From positions 248,001-312,000 of the forward strand of contig NZ_QQXL01000002.1 of assembly GCF_003640665.1 (NCBI RefSeq): DNA of 64,000 nucleotides, given 5' to 3'. Under the pieces are notes generated by a model. The model ran no database searches, was not told the origin of the DNA, and worked only from the letters and a program-made list of their open reading frames with translations. A program made the position numbers and the translations under genes. The stretch is from Galactobacter caseinivorans. GTDB lineage: Bacteria; Actinomycetota; Actinomycetes; Actinomycetales; Micrococcaceae. Shown piece by piece: positions 51,364 to 63,300 of this stretch; within the stretch, counting starts at the first letter, position 1, and each line of letters starts with the position of its first letter.

Positions 51364-51960
51364 GTGTTTGGACTGAAGAAGCAGAATGCGATGCCAGAAG
51401 CCGACGAAAGTGTCGAGGAGACTCAGGCGCGCCTGAACGGCGCCAAGTCTGCCCCCACCCCTCGCCGCAAGGACCAGGTTGCTGCTCGTCAGCGCCCGCT
51501 GATCGCGTCTGATCGGACGCAGGCCAAGGCCAATGATCGTCAGCGTCGCGCCGAGCAGCAGGATCGCATCCGCCGCGGCATGGCCACGGGTGAGGAGCAG
51601 TTCCTGCTCCCTCGCGACCGGGGACCGCAGCGACGCTTTGCACGTAACTTTGCGGATGCGCGCACCTGCATCGCCGAGTTCTTCTTCCCCATCATCATCC
51701 TGTTCTTCATCGTCTCCATCGGTCTCTCGCCGTTGTTGGGCTATCAGGGGCAGCTGGCCACCACCTTCAGCATGTACGGCGTGCTCCTGCTGGTGGCGAT
51801 TGACATGTTCTTCACGTGGCGTGCACTCAAGAAGCGCCTGCTGACCAAGTTTGATTCGGTGGAGCGCGGCGTGCTCTGGTACGGAACCTTCCGCACCCTG
51901 CAGCTGCGCTTCATGCGCCAGCCCAAGCCGCAGGTCAAGCGCGGCACCAAGCTGGAGTAA
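51364..51960 (+). CDS. DUF3043 membrane protein
   Basis: A 198-aa actinobacterial protein of the DUF3043 family. The first 90 residues are very basic and hydrophilic (GAKSAPTPRRKDQV, RDRGPQRRFARNF). Two membrane helices follow (about 108-128 and 136-155) and a short basic tail. Function is unknown; conservation next to erpA and cta genes in actinobacteria suggests a role linked to the cell envelope or respiration, which is inference only. Confidence 0.88.
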   Translation: MFGLKKQNAMPEADESVEETQARLNGAKSAPTPRRKDQVAARQRPLIASDRTQAKANDRQRRAEQQDRIRRGMATGEEQFLLPRDRGPQRRFARNFADARTCIAEFFFPIIILFFIVSIGLSPLLGYQGQLATTFSMYGVLLLVAIDMFFTWRALKKRLLTKFDSVERGVLWYGTFRTLQLRFMRQPKPQVKRGTKLE

Positions 51961-51977
51961 GAGCGGCTCATCGCCAA

Positions 51978-52010
51978 GGCCCTCGGGAAACCGGGGGCCT
52001 CTTGCTTTTT
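51978..52010 (+). terminator. Intrinsic terminator after DUF3043 gene
   Basis: GGCCCTCGG pairs with CCGGGGGCC around GAAA, followed by TCTTGCTTTTT. Confidence 0.85.
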
Positions 52011-52076
52011 CCCGGCGCCACCCAGACGCCTCACTCACCGCCTCACTCACCGTCCCCTCCCGATCGGAGCCAGATC

Positions 52077-52676
52077 ATGAGCCACTCCCCCGCACAGCAC
52101 CCCTGCGGCAGCGCCGTCTCCAGGGAGGAGGGCACGGGCCTGGCGTTCCAGCGCAGCTACCCGGTCAGCGCCCGACGCCTGTGGGCCGCCATCGCGAGCA
52201 GCGCCGGCATGGCGCCGTGGATCGGCGAATACGACGGAGACCCCGCCGCTGGGTCGGTCAGCTTCCGGATGACCGCGGAGGCCGTTGACGCTCCGGCCAT
52301 GACGGCACGCATTCACCGGTGCGAGCCCGGCCGGCGTTACGAGGTCAGCACGGCAGAGCCCGCCGGTGGAATCCACCTGATCCTGGAGATCCAGGACGGC
52401 GCGCAGGGGGCGGCAGCCAAGGAACAGGGCAGCGCAACGGTGGCAGGCGCGGAGTCCAGCCAGCTGATCTTCACGCACCTGAGTTCCGACCCGGGCGCTG
52501 CGAGCATGTGGGGCCCGGGATGGGAGTACTACCTGGACCGGCTGGGACACACGCTGGACAAGGTGACGCCGGAGGGCGCATGGCCCGCCGCGGACACCAT
52601 CAGCCCCACGTTGCTTGACTTCAACGAGTACCCGGAACGCTTTGGCGCGCACTACGCCGCCATCACGCTGGGCTAA
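52077..52676 (+). CDS. SRPBCC domain protein (AHSA1-like)
   Basis: A 199-aa protein with the helix-grip START/SRPBCC pattern: LAFQRSYPVSARRLWAAI, MAPWIGEYDG, then HLILEIQD...QLIFTHL and a C-terminal helix WGPGWEYYLDRLGHTL. The family binds hydrophobic ligands or Hsp90-like partners; here neither is known. ATG 52077 has GGAG 8 bases upstream; the frame is open further upstream but without a ribosome-binding site. It stands alone after a terminator. Confidence 0.8.
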   Translation: MSHSPAQHPCGSAVSREEGTGLAFQRSYPVSARRLWAAIASSAGMAPWIGEYDGDPAAGSVSFRMTAEAVDAPAMTARIHRCEPGRRYEVSTAEPAGGIHLILEIQDGAQGAAAKEQGSATVAGAESSQLIFTHLSSDPGAASMWGPGWEYYLDRLGHTLDKVTPEGAWPAADTISPTLLDFNEYPERFGAHYAAITLG

Positions 52677-52708
52677 AAGCGCCCCGCGTGATGGACCGCG
52701 CCGAATGA

Positions 52709-53776
52709 TTACCGAGCCGTGCGGCGACGAAGCAGTCGGTTGATGCGAGCGGCCCAGAAGGGCCCCTGATACAGGAACGCCGTGTAGCCCTGCACCAGAT
52801 CGGCTCCGGCCTCCAGGCGCTCCACCACATCCTCCGGGGTGCTGACACCGCCCACCGCGATCAGGGCAATCTCCGCGGGAAGTTGCGAGCGGAGGCGCCG
52901 CAGAACCTCAAGCGAGCGCGCCTTCAGCGGCGCGCCGGAGAGCCCGCCTGCGCCCATCTGCTCCACCTTGGCCGCCGGGGTGAGCAGCCCCTCACGGGAG
53001 ATGGTGGTGTTGGTGGCCACCACGCCGTCGAGCCCTAGCTCCATCGCGAGCCGCGCCACCGCGTCCACGTCCTCATCCGCCAGGTCCGGCGCAATCTTGA
53101 CCGCCAGGGGAACGCGGCGGTCCGTGGCCCGGTCCGCCTCCTGGCGCACCGCTAGCAGCAGCGGTCGCAGGGACTCCACGTCCTGAAGCAGGCGCAGGCC
53201 AGGGGTGTTGGGTGAGGAGACGTTGACGACCAGGTAGTCGGCGTACGGCGCCAGGGTGCGGGTGCTGAGGCGGTAGTCCTCCACCGCCTGCTCCAACCCC
53301 ACCAGCTTGGTCTTGCCGATATTGATGCCGATGATGGGCCGGGTGGAGGCGCCGTAGCGCTTGCTCAGCTTCTCCCGCGTGGCGGCCAATCGCGGCGCCA
53401 GGGCCTGGGCACCCGCGTTATTGAAGCCCATGCGGTTGATCAGCGCCTGATCCTCCACCAGCCGGAACAGGCGCGGGGCCGGATTGCCCGGCTGGGCCTG
53501 CCCCGTGATGGTTCCCACCTCAATGTGGCCAAAACCCAGTTCCGTCAGGGCCGTGGTGCCGTGGCCGTGCTTGTCAAAGCCAGCCGCCAGGCCAAAGGGA
53601 GAGGGGAAGTCAAGGCCCATGACGGTGACCGGGCCCGCCGGACGCGTCATGGCTCGCAGGAGGGGCCCGGCGCCGCAGCGCTCGGCCAAGCGAATCATGG
53701 AGAAGCCGATGGCGTGGGCGCGTTCGGCGTCCATCCCGGAGAAGAAGATCTTGAAGAAGGTGGGGTAAAAACGCAT
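52709..53776 (-). CDS. pyrD: Quinone-dependent dihydroorotate dehydrogenase PyrD
   Basis: A class 2 dihydroorotate dehydrogenase (355 aa) that oxidises dihydroorotate with quinone as acceptor. The N-terminal helix ([25 protein letters not shown]) is the membrane-binding quinone tunnel. [12 protein letters not shown] contains the catalytic serine of class 2, and [16 protein letters not shown] and [10 protein letters not shown] bind FMN. It begins 5 bases after the uppS stop, probably in the same operon. Confidence 0.95.
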   Translation of the reverse strand: MRFYPTFFKIFFSGMDAERAHAIGFSMIRLAERCGAGPLLRAMTRPAGPVTVMGLDFPSPFGLAAGFDKHGHGTTALTELGFGHIEVGTITGQAQPGNPAPRLFRLVEDQALINRMGFNNAGAQALAPRLAATREKLSKRYGASTRPIIGINIGKTKLVGLEQAVEDYRLSTRTLAPYADYLVVNVSSPNTPGLRLLQDVESLRPLLLAVRQEADRATDRRVPLAVKIAPDLADEDVDAVARLAMELGLDGVVATNTTISREGLLTPAAKVEQMGAGGLSGAPLKARSLEVLRRLRSQLPAEIALIAVGGVSTPEDVVERLEAGADLVQGYTAFLYQGPFWAARINRLLRRRTAR

Positions 53777-53781
53777 GCTGT

Positions 53782-54669
53782 TCAGGCTCCGGGTTGGCTC
53801 TGCTTGGGCTGGGTCTGTGCCGGGATCTGCGCTGGGGCATCCGCTGGGGTGTCAACGGCGCCGCCGTAGCGGCGATCGCGGCGTGCGTAATCCTCGATGG
53901 CACGCCACAGCGTGCGGCGATCAACATCCGGCCACAGCTCATCCAGGAACACCAGCTCGGCGTAGGCGGACTGCCACAGCAGGAAGTTGGAGGTGCGCTG
54001 CTCCCCCGAGGTGCGCAGGAACAGGTCAACGTCTGGCACCTCCGGCTCATCCAGCCGCGCGGCGATGCTGCGCTCGCTGATCCCGGAGGGCTTGATGCGC
54101 CCGGCCGCCACATCCTCAGCGAGCCGGGTCACCGCATCCACAATCTCCGCGCGACCGCCATAATTGACGCACATGACCAGGTCAAGGACGGTGTTGGATT
54201 CCGTCAGACGCTCGGCTTCCTTCAGCTCCTTGACCACGGAGCGCCACAGCCGGGGCTCGCGGCCGGACCACCGCACGCGCACACCCCACTCGTTGAGCTG
54301 GTCCCGCTGGCGCCGGAGCACATCGCGGGAGAAGCCCATCAGGAAGCGGACCTCATCCGGGCTGCGCTTCCAATTCTCCGTGGAAAACGCGTAGACGGAG
54401 AGGTACCGGACGCCCGCCTCGATGGCGCCAGCAACGACGTCGAGCAAGGCCTCTTCCCCCGCGCGGTGACCCTCCGTGCGCGGCAGGCCACGCTGATTGG
54501 CCCAGCGGCCATTGCCGTCCATGACGACCGCGACGTGACGCGGCACCACGGCGTGTGGCCAGCTGGGTACCTGCGCGCCGCTAGGGTGCGGCGCCGGGTG
54601 CAGCGGCGTGGGGTTGGTCGCGGGCGGCACTGAAACGGCGGCCTGGCGGCGGGTCAAGCGGGGGCTCAC
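53782..54669 (-). CDS. uppS: Isoprenyl transferase (undecaprenyl/decaprenyl diphosphate synthase, UppS family)
   Basis: A cis-prenyltransferase that makes the lipid carrier for cell-wall polysaccharides. The core is clear: [20 protein letters not shown] (diphosphate-binding Asp), [18 protein letters not shown] and [20 protein letters not shown]. The start is uncertain. GTG 54669 gives 295 aa and an 88-bp overlap with recO; GTG 54711 and GTG 54630 are also in frame and none has a good ribosome-binding site. The C-terminal 25 residues are Pro/Gln-rich. Confidence 0.9.
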   Translation of the reverse strand: MSPRLTRRQAAVSVPPATNPTPLHPAPHPSGAQVPSWPHAVVPRHVAVVMDGNGRWANQRGLPRTEGHRAGEEALLDVVAGAIEAGVRYLSVYAFSTENWKRSPDEVRFLMGFSRDVLRRQRDQLNEWGVRVRWSGREPRLWRSVVKELKEAERLTESNTVLDLVMCVNYGGRAEIVDAVTRLAEDVAAGRIKPSGISERSIAARLDEPEVPDVDLFLRTSGEQRTSNFLLWQSAYAELVFLDELWPDVDRRTLWRAIEDYARRDRRYGGAVDTPADAPAQIPAQTQPKQSQPGA

Positions 54670-55435
54670 TGGCGGGCGTTCTCTCCACGAGGCGTAAGGA
54701 TTTGAGGGCACGTTCTAGGTGCCACTGCACGTATTCTCCCACGATGGAATCCGCCTCCCTGACCTCGCCAGCGCTGGCCTGCGCCACCGTGGCCCAGTTC
54801 CCCGTGAGCAGGGCTGCCAGGAGGCGGATGGTGCCGGGTGCAGGGCTGCGTGAGCCGGCGGGTCGGCAGGAGGCGCACACCGAGCCGCCCAACTGAATGT
54901 TCAGGGCCTCGTGCGGGCCCGGCGTGGTGCACCGCGCGCAGTCCGTGAAGCTGGGCGCCCACCCCGCCGTGGAGAGTGCACGGAGCAGGTAGGAGTTCAT
55001 GATCGTGGCCGCGACGCCCTCGCCACGGGCCACCATGGCCAGGGCCCCGTGCAGTAGCCGGAACTGGGGGCCGGTGGTGTCCACATCGGTGCTGGTCAGG
55101 CGCTCCGCCGTCTCCACCATGGCCGCGGCAGCGGTGTAGCTCTGGTAGCTGGCGGCGATGGGCGCGCCGTACTGATGCAGCAGCTGTGCCTGGGTGATGG
55201 TGTCCAGATTCTTGCCGTGGATCAGCTGCAGATCCACGTGCATGAACGGCTCCAGCGTGGCGCCCAGCTTGGAAGAGGTACGGCGAACCCCCTTGGCGAC
55301 GGCGCGGATTTGCCCGTGATCAGGGGTGAGCAGCACCACGATGCGGTCCGCCTCCCCCAGCTTGTGGTGGCGAAGGACGATGGCCTCGGTCCGGTAGGAC
55401 TTGGCGCTATAGCCGCTGCGTGCCGTGCTGCTCAC
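54581..55435 (-). CDS. recO: DNA repair protein RecO
   Basis: RecO (284 aa) promotes RecF-pathway recombination and RecA loading. It has the N-terminal OB-fold ([44 protein letters not shown]) and a C-terminal helical domain with the zinc-type cysteines CARC and CASC. GAGGGGG precedes GTG 55435. The final 40 residues are Pro-rich, beyond the normal RecO end, and overlap the start of uppS in another frame. Confidence 0.93.
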   Translation of the reverse strand: MSSTARSGYSAKSYRTEAIVLRHHKLGEADRIVVLLTPDHGQIRAVAKGVRRTSSKLGATLEPFMHVDLQLIHGKNLDTITQAQLLHQYGAPIAASYQSYTAAAAMVETAERLTSTDVDTTGPQFRLLHGALAMVARGEGVAATIMNSYLLRALSTAGWAPSFTDCARCTTPGPHEALNIQLGGSVCASCRPAGSRSPAPGTIRLLAALLTGNWATVAQASAGEVREADSIVGEYVQWHLERALKSLRLVERTPASEPPLDPPPGRRFSAARDQPHAAAPGAAP

Positions 55436-55536
55436 CCCCCTCAGATGACCTGGTGGCCCATGGACTCGATAGTCCGGTGGACCCGGTGGACCCGGTAATT
55501 CCGATCAATCCGCTCCGACTCTAGACCGGTGGGGGC

Positions 55537-57324
<1,788 letters not shown>

Positions 57325-57356
57325 CTAAGACTCCGCGACGAGGGGACGGCCCGAAC

Positions 57357-57413
57357 TTATGCGTCCTGTGGCACCTCGCCGCGGCAACCAAGAAGGAGTA
57401 GCGCCTGCAGCAT
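57357..57413 (-). CDS. leuL: leuA leader peptide
   Basis: An 18-codon open frame reading MLQALLLLGCRGEVPQDA. Four consecutive leucine codons (CTA, CTC, CTT, CTT) follow two other residues, so ribosome stalling here would report leucine-tRNA levels. Similar peptides with a Leu run followed by a Gly-Cys-Arg-type tail precede leuA in other actinobacteria. TAGCGT lies 7 bases before ATG, consistent with leaderless translation. The 80 bases down to leuA can fold through GTTCG/CGAAC and GGCCG/CGGCC arms. Confidence 0.78.
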   Translation of the reverse strand: MLQALLLLGCRGEVPQDA

Positions 57414-57451
57414 GCGAGTGACGCTATCACCACCCCTGGGCGCTACTCCTT
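57393..57451 (-). promoter_or_regulatory. 13-bp inverted repeat spanning leuL and its upstream region
   Basis: AAGGAGTAGCGCC (- strand, 57451-57439) is the exact complement of GGCGCTACTCCTT (57405-57393), with 33 bases between. The second arm is made of the Leu codons of the leader. In read-through RNA from era it would form a hairpin hiding those codons; in a leaderless transcript only the second arm is present. Confidence 0.6.
57421..57426 (-). promoter_or_regulatory. Candidate -10 of the leuL-leuA transcript
   Basis: On the - strand TAGCGT is followed by 7 bases and ATG 57413. Confidence 0.45.
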
Positions 57452-57468
57452 GTGTGACGCAGCTTGTC

Positions 57469-58419
57469 TCAGAAGCCGAGACGGCCCAACTGCTTGGGAT
57501 CGCGCTGCCACTCCTTGGCGACCTTGACGCGCAGATCAAGGTAGACCTTGGTGCCCAGCAGCTTTTCGATGTTGGCGCGAGCCCGCTGGCCCACGCCGCG
57601 CAGGTGCGCGCCGCCCTTGCCGATGATGATGGCCTTCTGACTGGGACGCTCCACGTACAAGAACGCGTAGATGTCCGTCATGGGGCTATCCGCCGGGCGG
57701 TCCTCCCGCGCGTTGATCTCCTCCACCACCACGGCCAATGAGTGCGGCAGCTCATCCCGCACGCCCTCCAGCGCGGCCTCGCGGATCAGCTCCGCGATCA
57801 GCACCATCTCCGGCTCGTCCGTGAGCTCACCGGCCGGGTACAGGGGCGGTGAGTCGGGGAGGTACTTGGTGAGCACCTCATCCACGGACTGCACCTGGTG
57901 ACCCTTGAGCGCTGAGACGGGCACAATCGCGGCGAAGCCCTGCCCGCCAAGCACCTCATCTCCCAGCTTCTCCACCTCAAGCAGATGGGTGCCCAGCTGC
58001 TCGTGGTTGACCTTGTCCGTCTTGGTCACGAGCGCCACCACGGGCGTGCGGCCAAGTCGGGAGAGCTGCTCCACGATGAAGCGGTCTCCAGGGCCAATGG
58101 GCTCATCTGCTGGGGTGCAGAAGCCCACCACATCCACCTCGGAGAGTGTGGTTGCGACCAGGTCGTTGAGGCGCTGGCCAAGGAGGGTACGCGGGCGGTG
58201 CAGCCCGGGGGTGTCCACGAGCACCAGCTGGTGATCTGGCCGGTGCACAATCCCACGGATGGTGTGGCGCGTGGTCTGCGGCTTGGAGGAGGTGATGGCA
58301 ATCTTCTGACCCACCAGGGCGTTGGTCAGGGTGGACTTGCCTGCGTTGGGGCGGCCAACAAAGGAGGCAAAACCGGCCTTGAAGCCCTCAGGGTAATTGT
58401 GCGGGTCCAGCTCGGTCAC
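57469..58419 (-). CDS. era: GTPase Era
   Basis: Era (316 aa) binds the 3' end of 16S rRNA and assists 30S assembly. GTPase motifs are [15 protein letters not shown] (G1), DTPGLH (G3) and TKTD (G4). The C-terminal KH domain contains [18 protein letters not shown]. It overlaps the upstream CorC-like gene by 4 bases and belongs to the phoH-ybeY-corC-era cluster of translation and rRNA maturation genes. Confidence 0.96.
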   Translation of the reverse strand: MTELDPHNYPEGFKAGFASFVGRPNAGKSTLTNALVGQKIAITSSKPQTTRHTIRGIVHRPDHQLVLVDTPGLHRPRTLLGQRLNDLVATTLSEVDVVGFCTPADEPIGPGDRFIVEQLSRLGRTPVVALVTKTDKVNHEQLGTHLLEVEKLGDEVLGGQGFAAIVPVSALKGHQVQSVDEVLTKYLPDSPPLYPAGELTDEPEMVLIAELIREAALEGVRDELPHSLAVVVEEINAREDRPADSPMTDIYAFLYVERPSQKAIIIGKGGAHLRGVGQRARANIEKLLGTKVYLDLRVKVAKEWQRDPKQLGRLGF

Positions 58420-59702
58420 GAGGAGGTCTCCTTGGGTTCGGATTCTGCGTTGAGTTCATGGGGTGTGGCACGGCGCGCGCGCACCGTGCCGATGCGGTTG
58501 CGCCGTCCCGAGAGGGAGCGGGCCGTGAGCACCAGCGGCGGGACCACGACGCTGGAACCGACGATCGGGACCCGGCCAAGGGCCTTGGTGAGCAGCCCGC
58601 CCACCGTGTCCACCTCGTCGTCGTCCATTTCTAAGCCAAAGAGGTCACCGAGCTCGTCCACCTCCAGCGCGGCCGGAACAATGAAGGCGTCCTCTCCGTC
58701 AGCCTCCACCTCTACGCGCTCGGCATCGTATTCATCATCGATCTCGCCGACGATTTCTTCTAGCAGGTCCTCCAGCGTCACGAGCCCGGCGGTGCCGCCG
58801 TACTCATCTACCACGATCGCCACGTGGACCGCCTCGCGCTGCAGCTCGGGGAGCAACTCCCCCACCGGCTTGGACTCTGGCACGTAGCGCGCCGGGCGGG
58901 CCACGCGGGCCACGTCTTCCTCCGAGCGGCCCTCCACCACCACGGTGCGGACCAGGTCCTTGAGGTAGACCACCCCGCGCACGTCATCCGAGTCATCGCC
59001 GATCACGGGCAGGCGTGAGCAGCCGGAGCGCAGAGAGAGGTTCAGGGCCTTGCGGGCGCCGAGGCCTGCCGGGGCGGTGATCATGTCGGTGCGGGGCACC
59101 ATGACGGCGCGCACCCTGGTGTCCCCCAGCTCAAAGACGGAGTGGATCAGGTCCGCCTCCGCGTCCTCCAACACGTTGGCCTCATTGGCGCGGTCCACCA
59201 GGTCGCGGAACTGGTCCTCCGTGAAGAAGGTGTCCTCCTCCGTGCTCGCGGAGCGGGGGGTCACGGTGCGCACGAGCCACCCGGGCAGGGGGCCAAGCAG
59301 CGCCGTGCCAAAGCGCACCAGCGGCGCGGTGGCCGCGGTGATGGCGGCGGCGTGCAGGCGCCCCAAGCGGCGCGGGGACACGCCCACGACCAGGAAGCCG
59401 ACGGCGGCCATGGTGAGGGTGGCCCAGAGGCCGGCCCACCAGACCTGATCCAGCAGGGCCATGTACGCCAGGGCCAGCGCCACGCCGGAGGCGGACTCAA
59501 ACCAGATGCGCCAAAAGCGCACAGCGCGGGTGTGGCGCACCGGATCCGCCAGAATCACGCGGAGGCGCGGGCGTTTGCCATCCTCCGTGAGGCGTTCGGC
59601 CTCCGCGCGGGGAAGGGCCAGGTAGGCGGATTCCACCGAGCTCAGCAAGGCGGCGGCCGCCACGAAGATCAGGGCAAGCACCGCCAGCAACCAGATGGTC
59701 AC
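58416..59702 (-). CDS. Hemolysin/CorC family CBS-domain membrane protein
   Basis: A 428-aa protein with an N-terminal DUF21 (CNNM) membrane domain of three or four helices, a pair of CBS domains ([56 protein letters not shown]) and a C-terminal CorC_HlyC domain. The family is linked to magnesium or cobalt transport and is regularly encoded between ybeY and era. The name hemolysin is historical. Confidence 0.9.
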   Translation of the reverse strand: MTIWLLAVLALIFVAAAALLSSVESAYLALPRAEAERLTEDGKRPRLRVILADPVRHTRAVRFWRIWFESASGVALALAYMALLDQVWWAGLWATLTMAAVGFLVVGVSPRRLGRLHAAAITAATAPLVRFGTALLGPLPGWLVRTVTPRSASTEEDTFFTEDQFRDLVDRANEANVLEDAEADLIHSVFELGDTRVRAVMVPRTDMITAPAGLGARKALNLSLRSGCSRLPVIGDDSDDVRGVVYLKDLVRTVVVEGRSEEDVARVARPARYVPESKPVGELLPELQREAVHVAIVVDEYGGTAGLVTLEDLLEEIVGEIDDEYDAERVEVEADGEDAFIVPAALEVDELGDLFGLEMDDDEVDTVGGLLTKALGRVPIVGSSVVVPPLVLTARSLSGRRNRIGTVRARRATPHELNAESEPKETSS

Positions 59703-60175
59703 TACTGAATCGTCTCCTTCGGGGCCGGCCGGCCCAGGAAGCCCTCCAGCAGCTCACGCTGCAGCCCAAACATCTCCGTCTTCTCCTCCGGCTCGGCGTG
59801 GTCATAGCCCAGCAGGTGAAGCATTCCGTGGGTGGTGAGCAGGTCCAGCTCATCCTGGGTGCTGTGCCCGCCGCGCTTGGCCTGATCTGCCGCGATGGTG
59901 GGGCACAGGACGATGTCCCCAAGGAACCCGGGCCCGCTCAGGGCGCTGGGCGTGCCGGGACGCAACTCATCCATGGGGAAGGACATCACGTCCGTGGGGC
60001 CCGCAAGGTCCATCCACTTCACGTGCAGCGCGGCCATGGCTTCCTCGTCATACAACACGATGGAGACCTCCGCATCCGGGTGAACGTAGAGGGCATCCAT
60101 GACGTGGCCCGCCAGAGCCGTGAGCTCCTCCAGGTCCACCTCCTGGCCGGACTCGTTGCTGACTTCCACGCTCAC
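59702..60175 (-). CDS. ybeY: rRNA maturation endoribonuclease YbeY
   Basis: YbeY (157 aa) is a zinc-dependent RNase acting in 16S rRNA 3'-end maturation and ribosome quality control. The zinc motif [11 protein letters not shown] is intact, and the conserved arginine-containing strand is replaced by the usual actinobacterial sequence around [16 protein letters not shown]. It overlaps phoH by 4 bases and the CorC gene by one base. Confidence 0.95.
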   Translation of the reverse strand: MSVEVSNESGQEVDLEELTALAGHVMDALYVHPDAEVSIVLYDEEAMAALHVKWMDLAGPTDVMSFPMDELRPGTPSALSGPGFLGDIVLCPTIAADQAKRGGHSTQDELDLLTTHGMLHLLGYDHAEPEEKTEMFGLQRELLEGFLGRPAPKETIQ

Positions 60176-61239
60176 GCGCTTGTCCCTTCGTTGTTGTGCT
60201 TGCGCCGCGCGCGGGAACCCTGCTGACCCACGGTGGAGCCGGGGCGCTGGGACTGGGCGTCGTCCCAGCGGGTGTACGCGTCAACGATGTCTCCCACCAG
60301 GCGGTGGCGCACCACGTCGCCTGCGGTGAGGTGGCACATCGCGATGTCGTCGATGCCCTTGAGGATGTCCGTGACGACCCGCAGCCCGGACTGCTTGCCG
60401 CCGGGCAGGTCCACCTGTGTCACGTCACCCGTGACCACGATGCGGGAGCCAAAGCCCAAGCGGGTCAGGAACATCTTCATCTGTTCCGGGGTGGTGTTTT
60501 GTGCCTCGTCAAGAATCACAAAGGCGTCGTTGAGCGTGCGACCGCGCATGTACGCCAGCGGCGCCACCTCAATGGTCCCGGCCGCGATGAGACGCGGAAT
60601 GGACTCCGCCTCCACCATCTCATGCAGCGCGTCATAGAGCGGGCGCAGGTACGGATCAATCTTGTCCGCGAGCGTGCCGGGCAGGAAGCCGAGGGACTCC
60701 CCCGCCTCCACGGCCGGGCGGGTCAGGATGATCCGGGAAACCTCTTTGGCCTGCAGCGCCGCGACGGCGCGGGCCATAGCAAGGTAGGTCTTTCCCGTGC
60801 CGGCTGGGCCGATGCCAAAGACCACCGTGTGGGTGTCCATGGCCTCCACGTAGGCGGCCTGGTTCAGCGTCTTGGGCCGGATGCGGCGGCTGCGGTGACG
60901 CAGCACGTCGGTGGTCAGCGACGGGTCCGGGGCGGCGGCGGTGAGCTGACGCTCCGCGCGGATGAGGCGTTCCACCACGTGGGCGGTGATGGCTGACCCG
61001 CCCGACGCCGCGGCGCTGGCTTGGTCTATGACGCGGCGGACCGCTTCAAGCTCGGCCTGAGGCCCAGTCATGCGCAGGGTTTGACCCAGCGGCCGGAACG
61101 TCACCTGGGGCCAGACCCCGGCCAGAATCCTGAGCAGGGTGTCCTGCGGACCCAGCGTCGCGATCATGCTGTCCGCGTCGGAAAAGCCGATGTCGGCGGA
61201 GGAAGCGGTGTCGTGGGGGTCAGTGCGATCATCCGGCAT
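60172..61239 (-). CDS. phoH: PhoH family ATPase
   Basis: A 355-aa PhoH-type NTPase related to superfamily 1 helicases. Walker A is [13 protein letters not shown], Walker [12 protein letters not shown], and [12 protein letters not shown] follows as motif III. The N-terminal region (about 1-110) resembles the KH-like domain seen in actinobacterial PhoH. The role in RNA processing is inferred from the ybeY neighbour. ATG 61239 is chosen; the frame is open upstream but the extra residues do not resemble the family. Confidence 0.92.
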   Translation of the reverse strand: MPDDRTDPHDTASSADIGFSDADSMIATLGPQDTLLRILAGVWPQVTFRPLGQTLRMTGPQAELEAVRRVIDQASAAASGGSAITAHVVERLIRAERQLTAAAPDPSLTTDVLRHRSRRIRPKTLNQAAYVEAMDTHTVVFGIGPAGTGKTYLAMARAVAALQAKEVSRIILTRPAVEAGESLGFLPGTLADKIDPYLRPLYDALHEMVEAESIPRLIAAGTIEVAPLAYMRGRTLNDAFVILDEAQNTTPEQMKMFLTRLGFGSRIVVTGDVTQVDLPGGKQSGLRVVTDILKGIDDIAMCHLTAGDVVRHRLVGDIVDAYTRWDDAQSQRPGSTVGQQGSRARRKHNNEGTSA

Positions 61240-61312
61240 GGATGCGTGGGGCCTCTCGTAGGGCGGGACGTGCGGTGTGGCTGAAGGTGCGGCGGGGTGC
61301 GCCGTGGCAAGT

Positions 61313-62146
61313 CTAGTCGTCAAGCGCGGAAGCGGGCTCGGACTGCTCCGCCTCGTTGTCAGCGGCGAGCTCGCTATAAGCGCCCACCGCGGACCGGACC
61401 AGGACCAGCGCCACGGCGCCGGCCGTGGACGCCCGCAAAACGTGGGTGCCCACGTGGACCACCTTGGCGCCGGCCGTCTCAAAGCGTTCCAGCTCCTGAG
61501 CGGAGATGCCGCCCTCCGGGCCCACCACCAGGGCAATCTCACCAGTGGGCAGGCCGCCCTTGGACTGAACCCAATCCAGGGTCGCCGCCGTCAGGGGCCG
61601 CGTGGCGCTCTCATGCAGCACCAGCGCCAGCCCCCCGCCCTGCACCACGCCGGCCAGGCGGCGCTCCAGCTGCGAGGAGGAATGCAGCTCTTCCACGGGA
61701 GGCAGGCTGTCCCGGCGGGATTGCTTGACCGCGGCCACGACCTGGTTCTCCCACTTGGCGTGGGCCTTGGCGGCCCGCTCCTCCCGCCAGCGGACAATCG
61801 AGCGATCCGCCTGCCAGGGAATCACCGCATCGATGCCGATCTCCACGCACGTTTCCACGGCCTGGAGGTCCCGATCCCCCTTGGCCAGCGCCTGGACCAG
61901 GACGGTGCTGACCGCGCTGCGGCTCTCCTGTTGCACGGAGTCCACCCGCAGGCTCACGCCCTCGGCCCCGGCCGTCAGGACGGTGCACACCCAACGCGAG
62001 CCCGCGCCGTCCACCACGTCAACGCCCTCACCCGGCTGGATGCGCTTGACGCGCGCATGCCGGGCCTCAGATTCGCTCAGGCGCAGAGTGGATCCCGCCG
62101 TGGCGCCTGCCACGGCGGCCGGGTCCAGGAAGGACTGGCGTGACAT
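61313..62146 (-). CDS. rsmE: 16S rRNA (uracil-1498-N3)-methyltransferase RsmE
   Basis: RsmE (277 aa) is a SPOUT-class methyltransferase that modifies U1498 of 16S rRNA. An N-terminal PUA-like domain (SEARHARVKRIQPGEGVDVVDG) is followed by the knotted domain with VVGPEGGISAQELE and VHVGTHVLRASTAGAVAL. It starts 2 bases after dnaJ stops, the regular dnaJ-rsmE arrangement. Confidence 0.94.
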   Translation of the reverse strand: MSRQSFLDPAAVAGATAGSTLRLSESEARHARVKRIQPGEGVDVVDGAGSRWVCTVLTAGAEGVSLRVDSVQQESRSAVSTVLVQALAKGDRDLQAVETCVEIGIDAVIPWQADRSIVRWREERAAKAHAKWENQVVAAVKQSRRDSLPPVEELHSSSQLERRLAGVVQGGGLALVLHESATRPLTAATLDWVQSKGGLPTGEIALVVGPEGGISAQELERFETAGAKVVHVGTHVLRASTAGAVALVLVRSAVGAYSELAADNEAEQSEPASALDD

Positions 62147-62148
62147 GG

Positions 62149-63270
62149 CTAGCCTCGCAGCTTGTCCCGCAGGCGTGACATGAGGCCGCGCTGCTCAAAC
62201 TTGCCCTCGGTGAAGGTCTCCCCGCGCAGCTCTGCCAGCTTCTCCAGCAACTCACGCTGAGCGTCGTCCAGGTTGCGTGGGGTGGCCACGCGCACCTCCA
62301 CGACCAGGTCGCCGCGGCCGTTGCCGCGCAGGCGGGGCACACCCAGATCCTCCAGGCGCACGGCATCCCCTGATTCGCTGCCGGGCTTGATGGAGACGGT
62401 CTGCTCACCGTCAAAGGTCTCCAAGGTCACGTCAGTGCCCAAGGCGGCCGCCGTCAGCGGAACCGTGAGCACCGCCTTCAAATCATTGCCCTCGCGCTCA
62501 AAGACCGGGTGACGCTCCACATCGATCTCCACGTACAGATCACCCTGGGGGCCACCGCCCGGCCCGGCCTCGCCGCCGCCGGCGAGGTGAATGCGGGTGC
62601 CGGAGGAGACTCCGGCGGGGATCTTGAGCTGCTTCTCCAGCTGATCGGCAACGCGGCCGGCGCCCTGGCACTCGGGGCAGGGCTTGGGCAGCGTGGTTCC
62701 GTAGCCCTGGCAGGCGGGGCACTCGGCCAAGGTCATCATCTGGCCAAGGATGGAGCGCACTGGGCGCTGCACATGACCGGCGCCGCGGCACACATCGCAG
62801 GTGGCGGGGTGGCTGCCGGGCTCGCAGCAGCTGCCCTCACACAGCGGGCAGATCACGGCGGTGCGCAGCTCCAGCGGGTAGACCGTGCCCTTGACGGTGT
62901 CCTCCAGACTGATCTGGATGCGCACCAGGGCGTCGCGCCCGGGCTCGGTGCGCGAGCGGGGGCCGGCGGAACCGCCGGAGCCGCCAAAGAACTGATCGAA
63001 GATGTCTCCGAAGCCACCAAAGCCGCCGCCTCCGCCAAAGCCGCCCTGGGCGCCGTTGCCGTTCTCGTTGCCGGTCGCGTCGTAGTTGCGGCGCTTCTCG
63101 GCATCCGAGAGCACCTCATAGGCGTGGGAAACGGCCTTGAACTGGTCCGCCGCCTCGGGCCCGGTATTGACGTCCGGGTGGAGCTTGCGGGCCAGCTTGC
63201 GGTAGGCCTTCTTGATCTCCTCGCCGCTTGCGTCTGCGCTCACGCCGAGGGTCTCGTAATGCGATGCCAT
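62149..63270 (-). CDS. dnaJ: Chaperone DnaJ
   Basis: A 373-aa type I J-protein. The J domain (1-70) has the HPD motif in LHPDVNTG. A Gly/Phe-rich linker follows ([20 protein letters not shown]). The zinc domain has four Cys pairs; the second to fourth are standard ([24 protein letters not shown]), while the first reads CPLCEGSC and lacks the final Gly. The C-terminal client-binding domains are complete. It lies 30 bases after hrcA, as in the DnaJ2-HrcA operon of actinobacteria. Confidence 0.95.
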   Translation of the reverse strand: MASHYETLGVSADASGEEIKKAYRKLARKLHPDVNTGPEAADQFKAVSHAYEVLSDAEKRRNYDATGNENGNGAQGGFGGGGGFGGFGDIFDQFFGGSGGSAGPRSRTEPGRDALVRIQISLEDTVKGTVYPLELRTAVICPLCEGSCCEPGSHPATCDVCRGAGHVQRPVRSILGQMMTLAECPACQGYGTTLPKPCPECQGAGRVADQLEKQLKIPAGVSSGTRIHLAGGGEAGPGGGPQGDLYVEIDVERHPVFEREGNDLKAVLTVPLTAAALGTDVTLETFDGEQTVSIKPGSESGDAVRLEDLGVPRLRGNGRGDLVVEVRVATPRNLDDAQRELLEKLAELRGETFTEGKFEQRGLMSRLRDKLRG

Positions 63271-63300
63271 GGGGTTGGCTGCTTCCTTCTTGGTTGAGGT

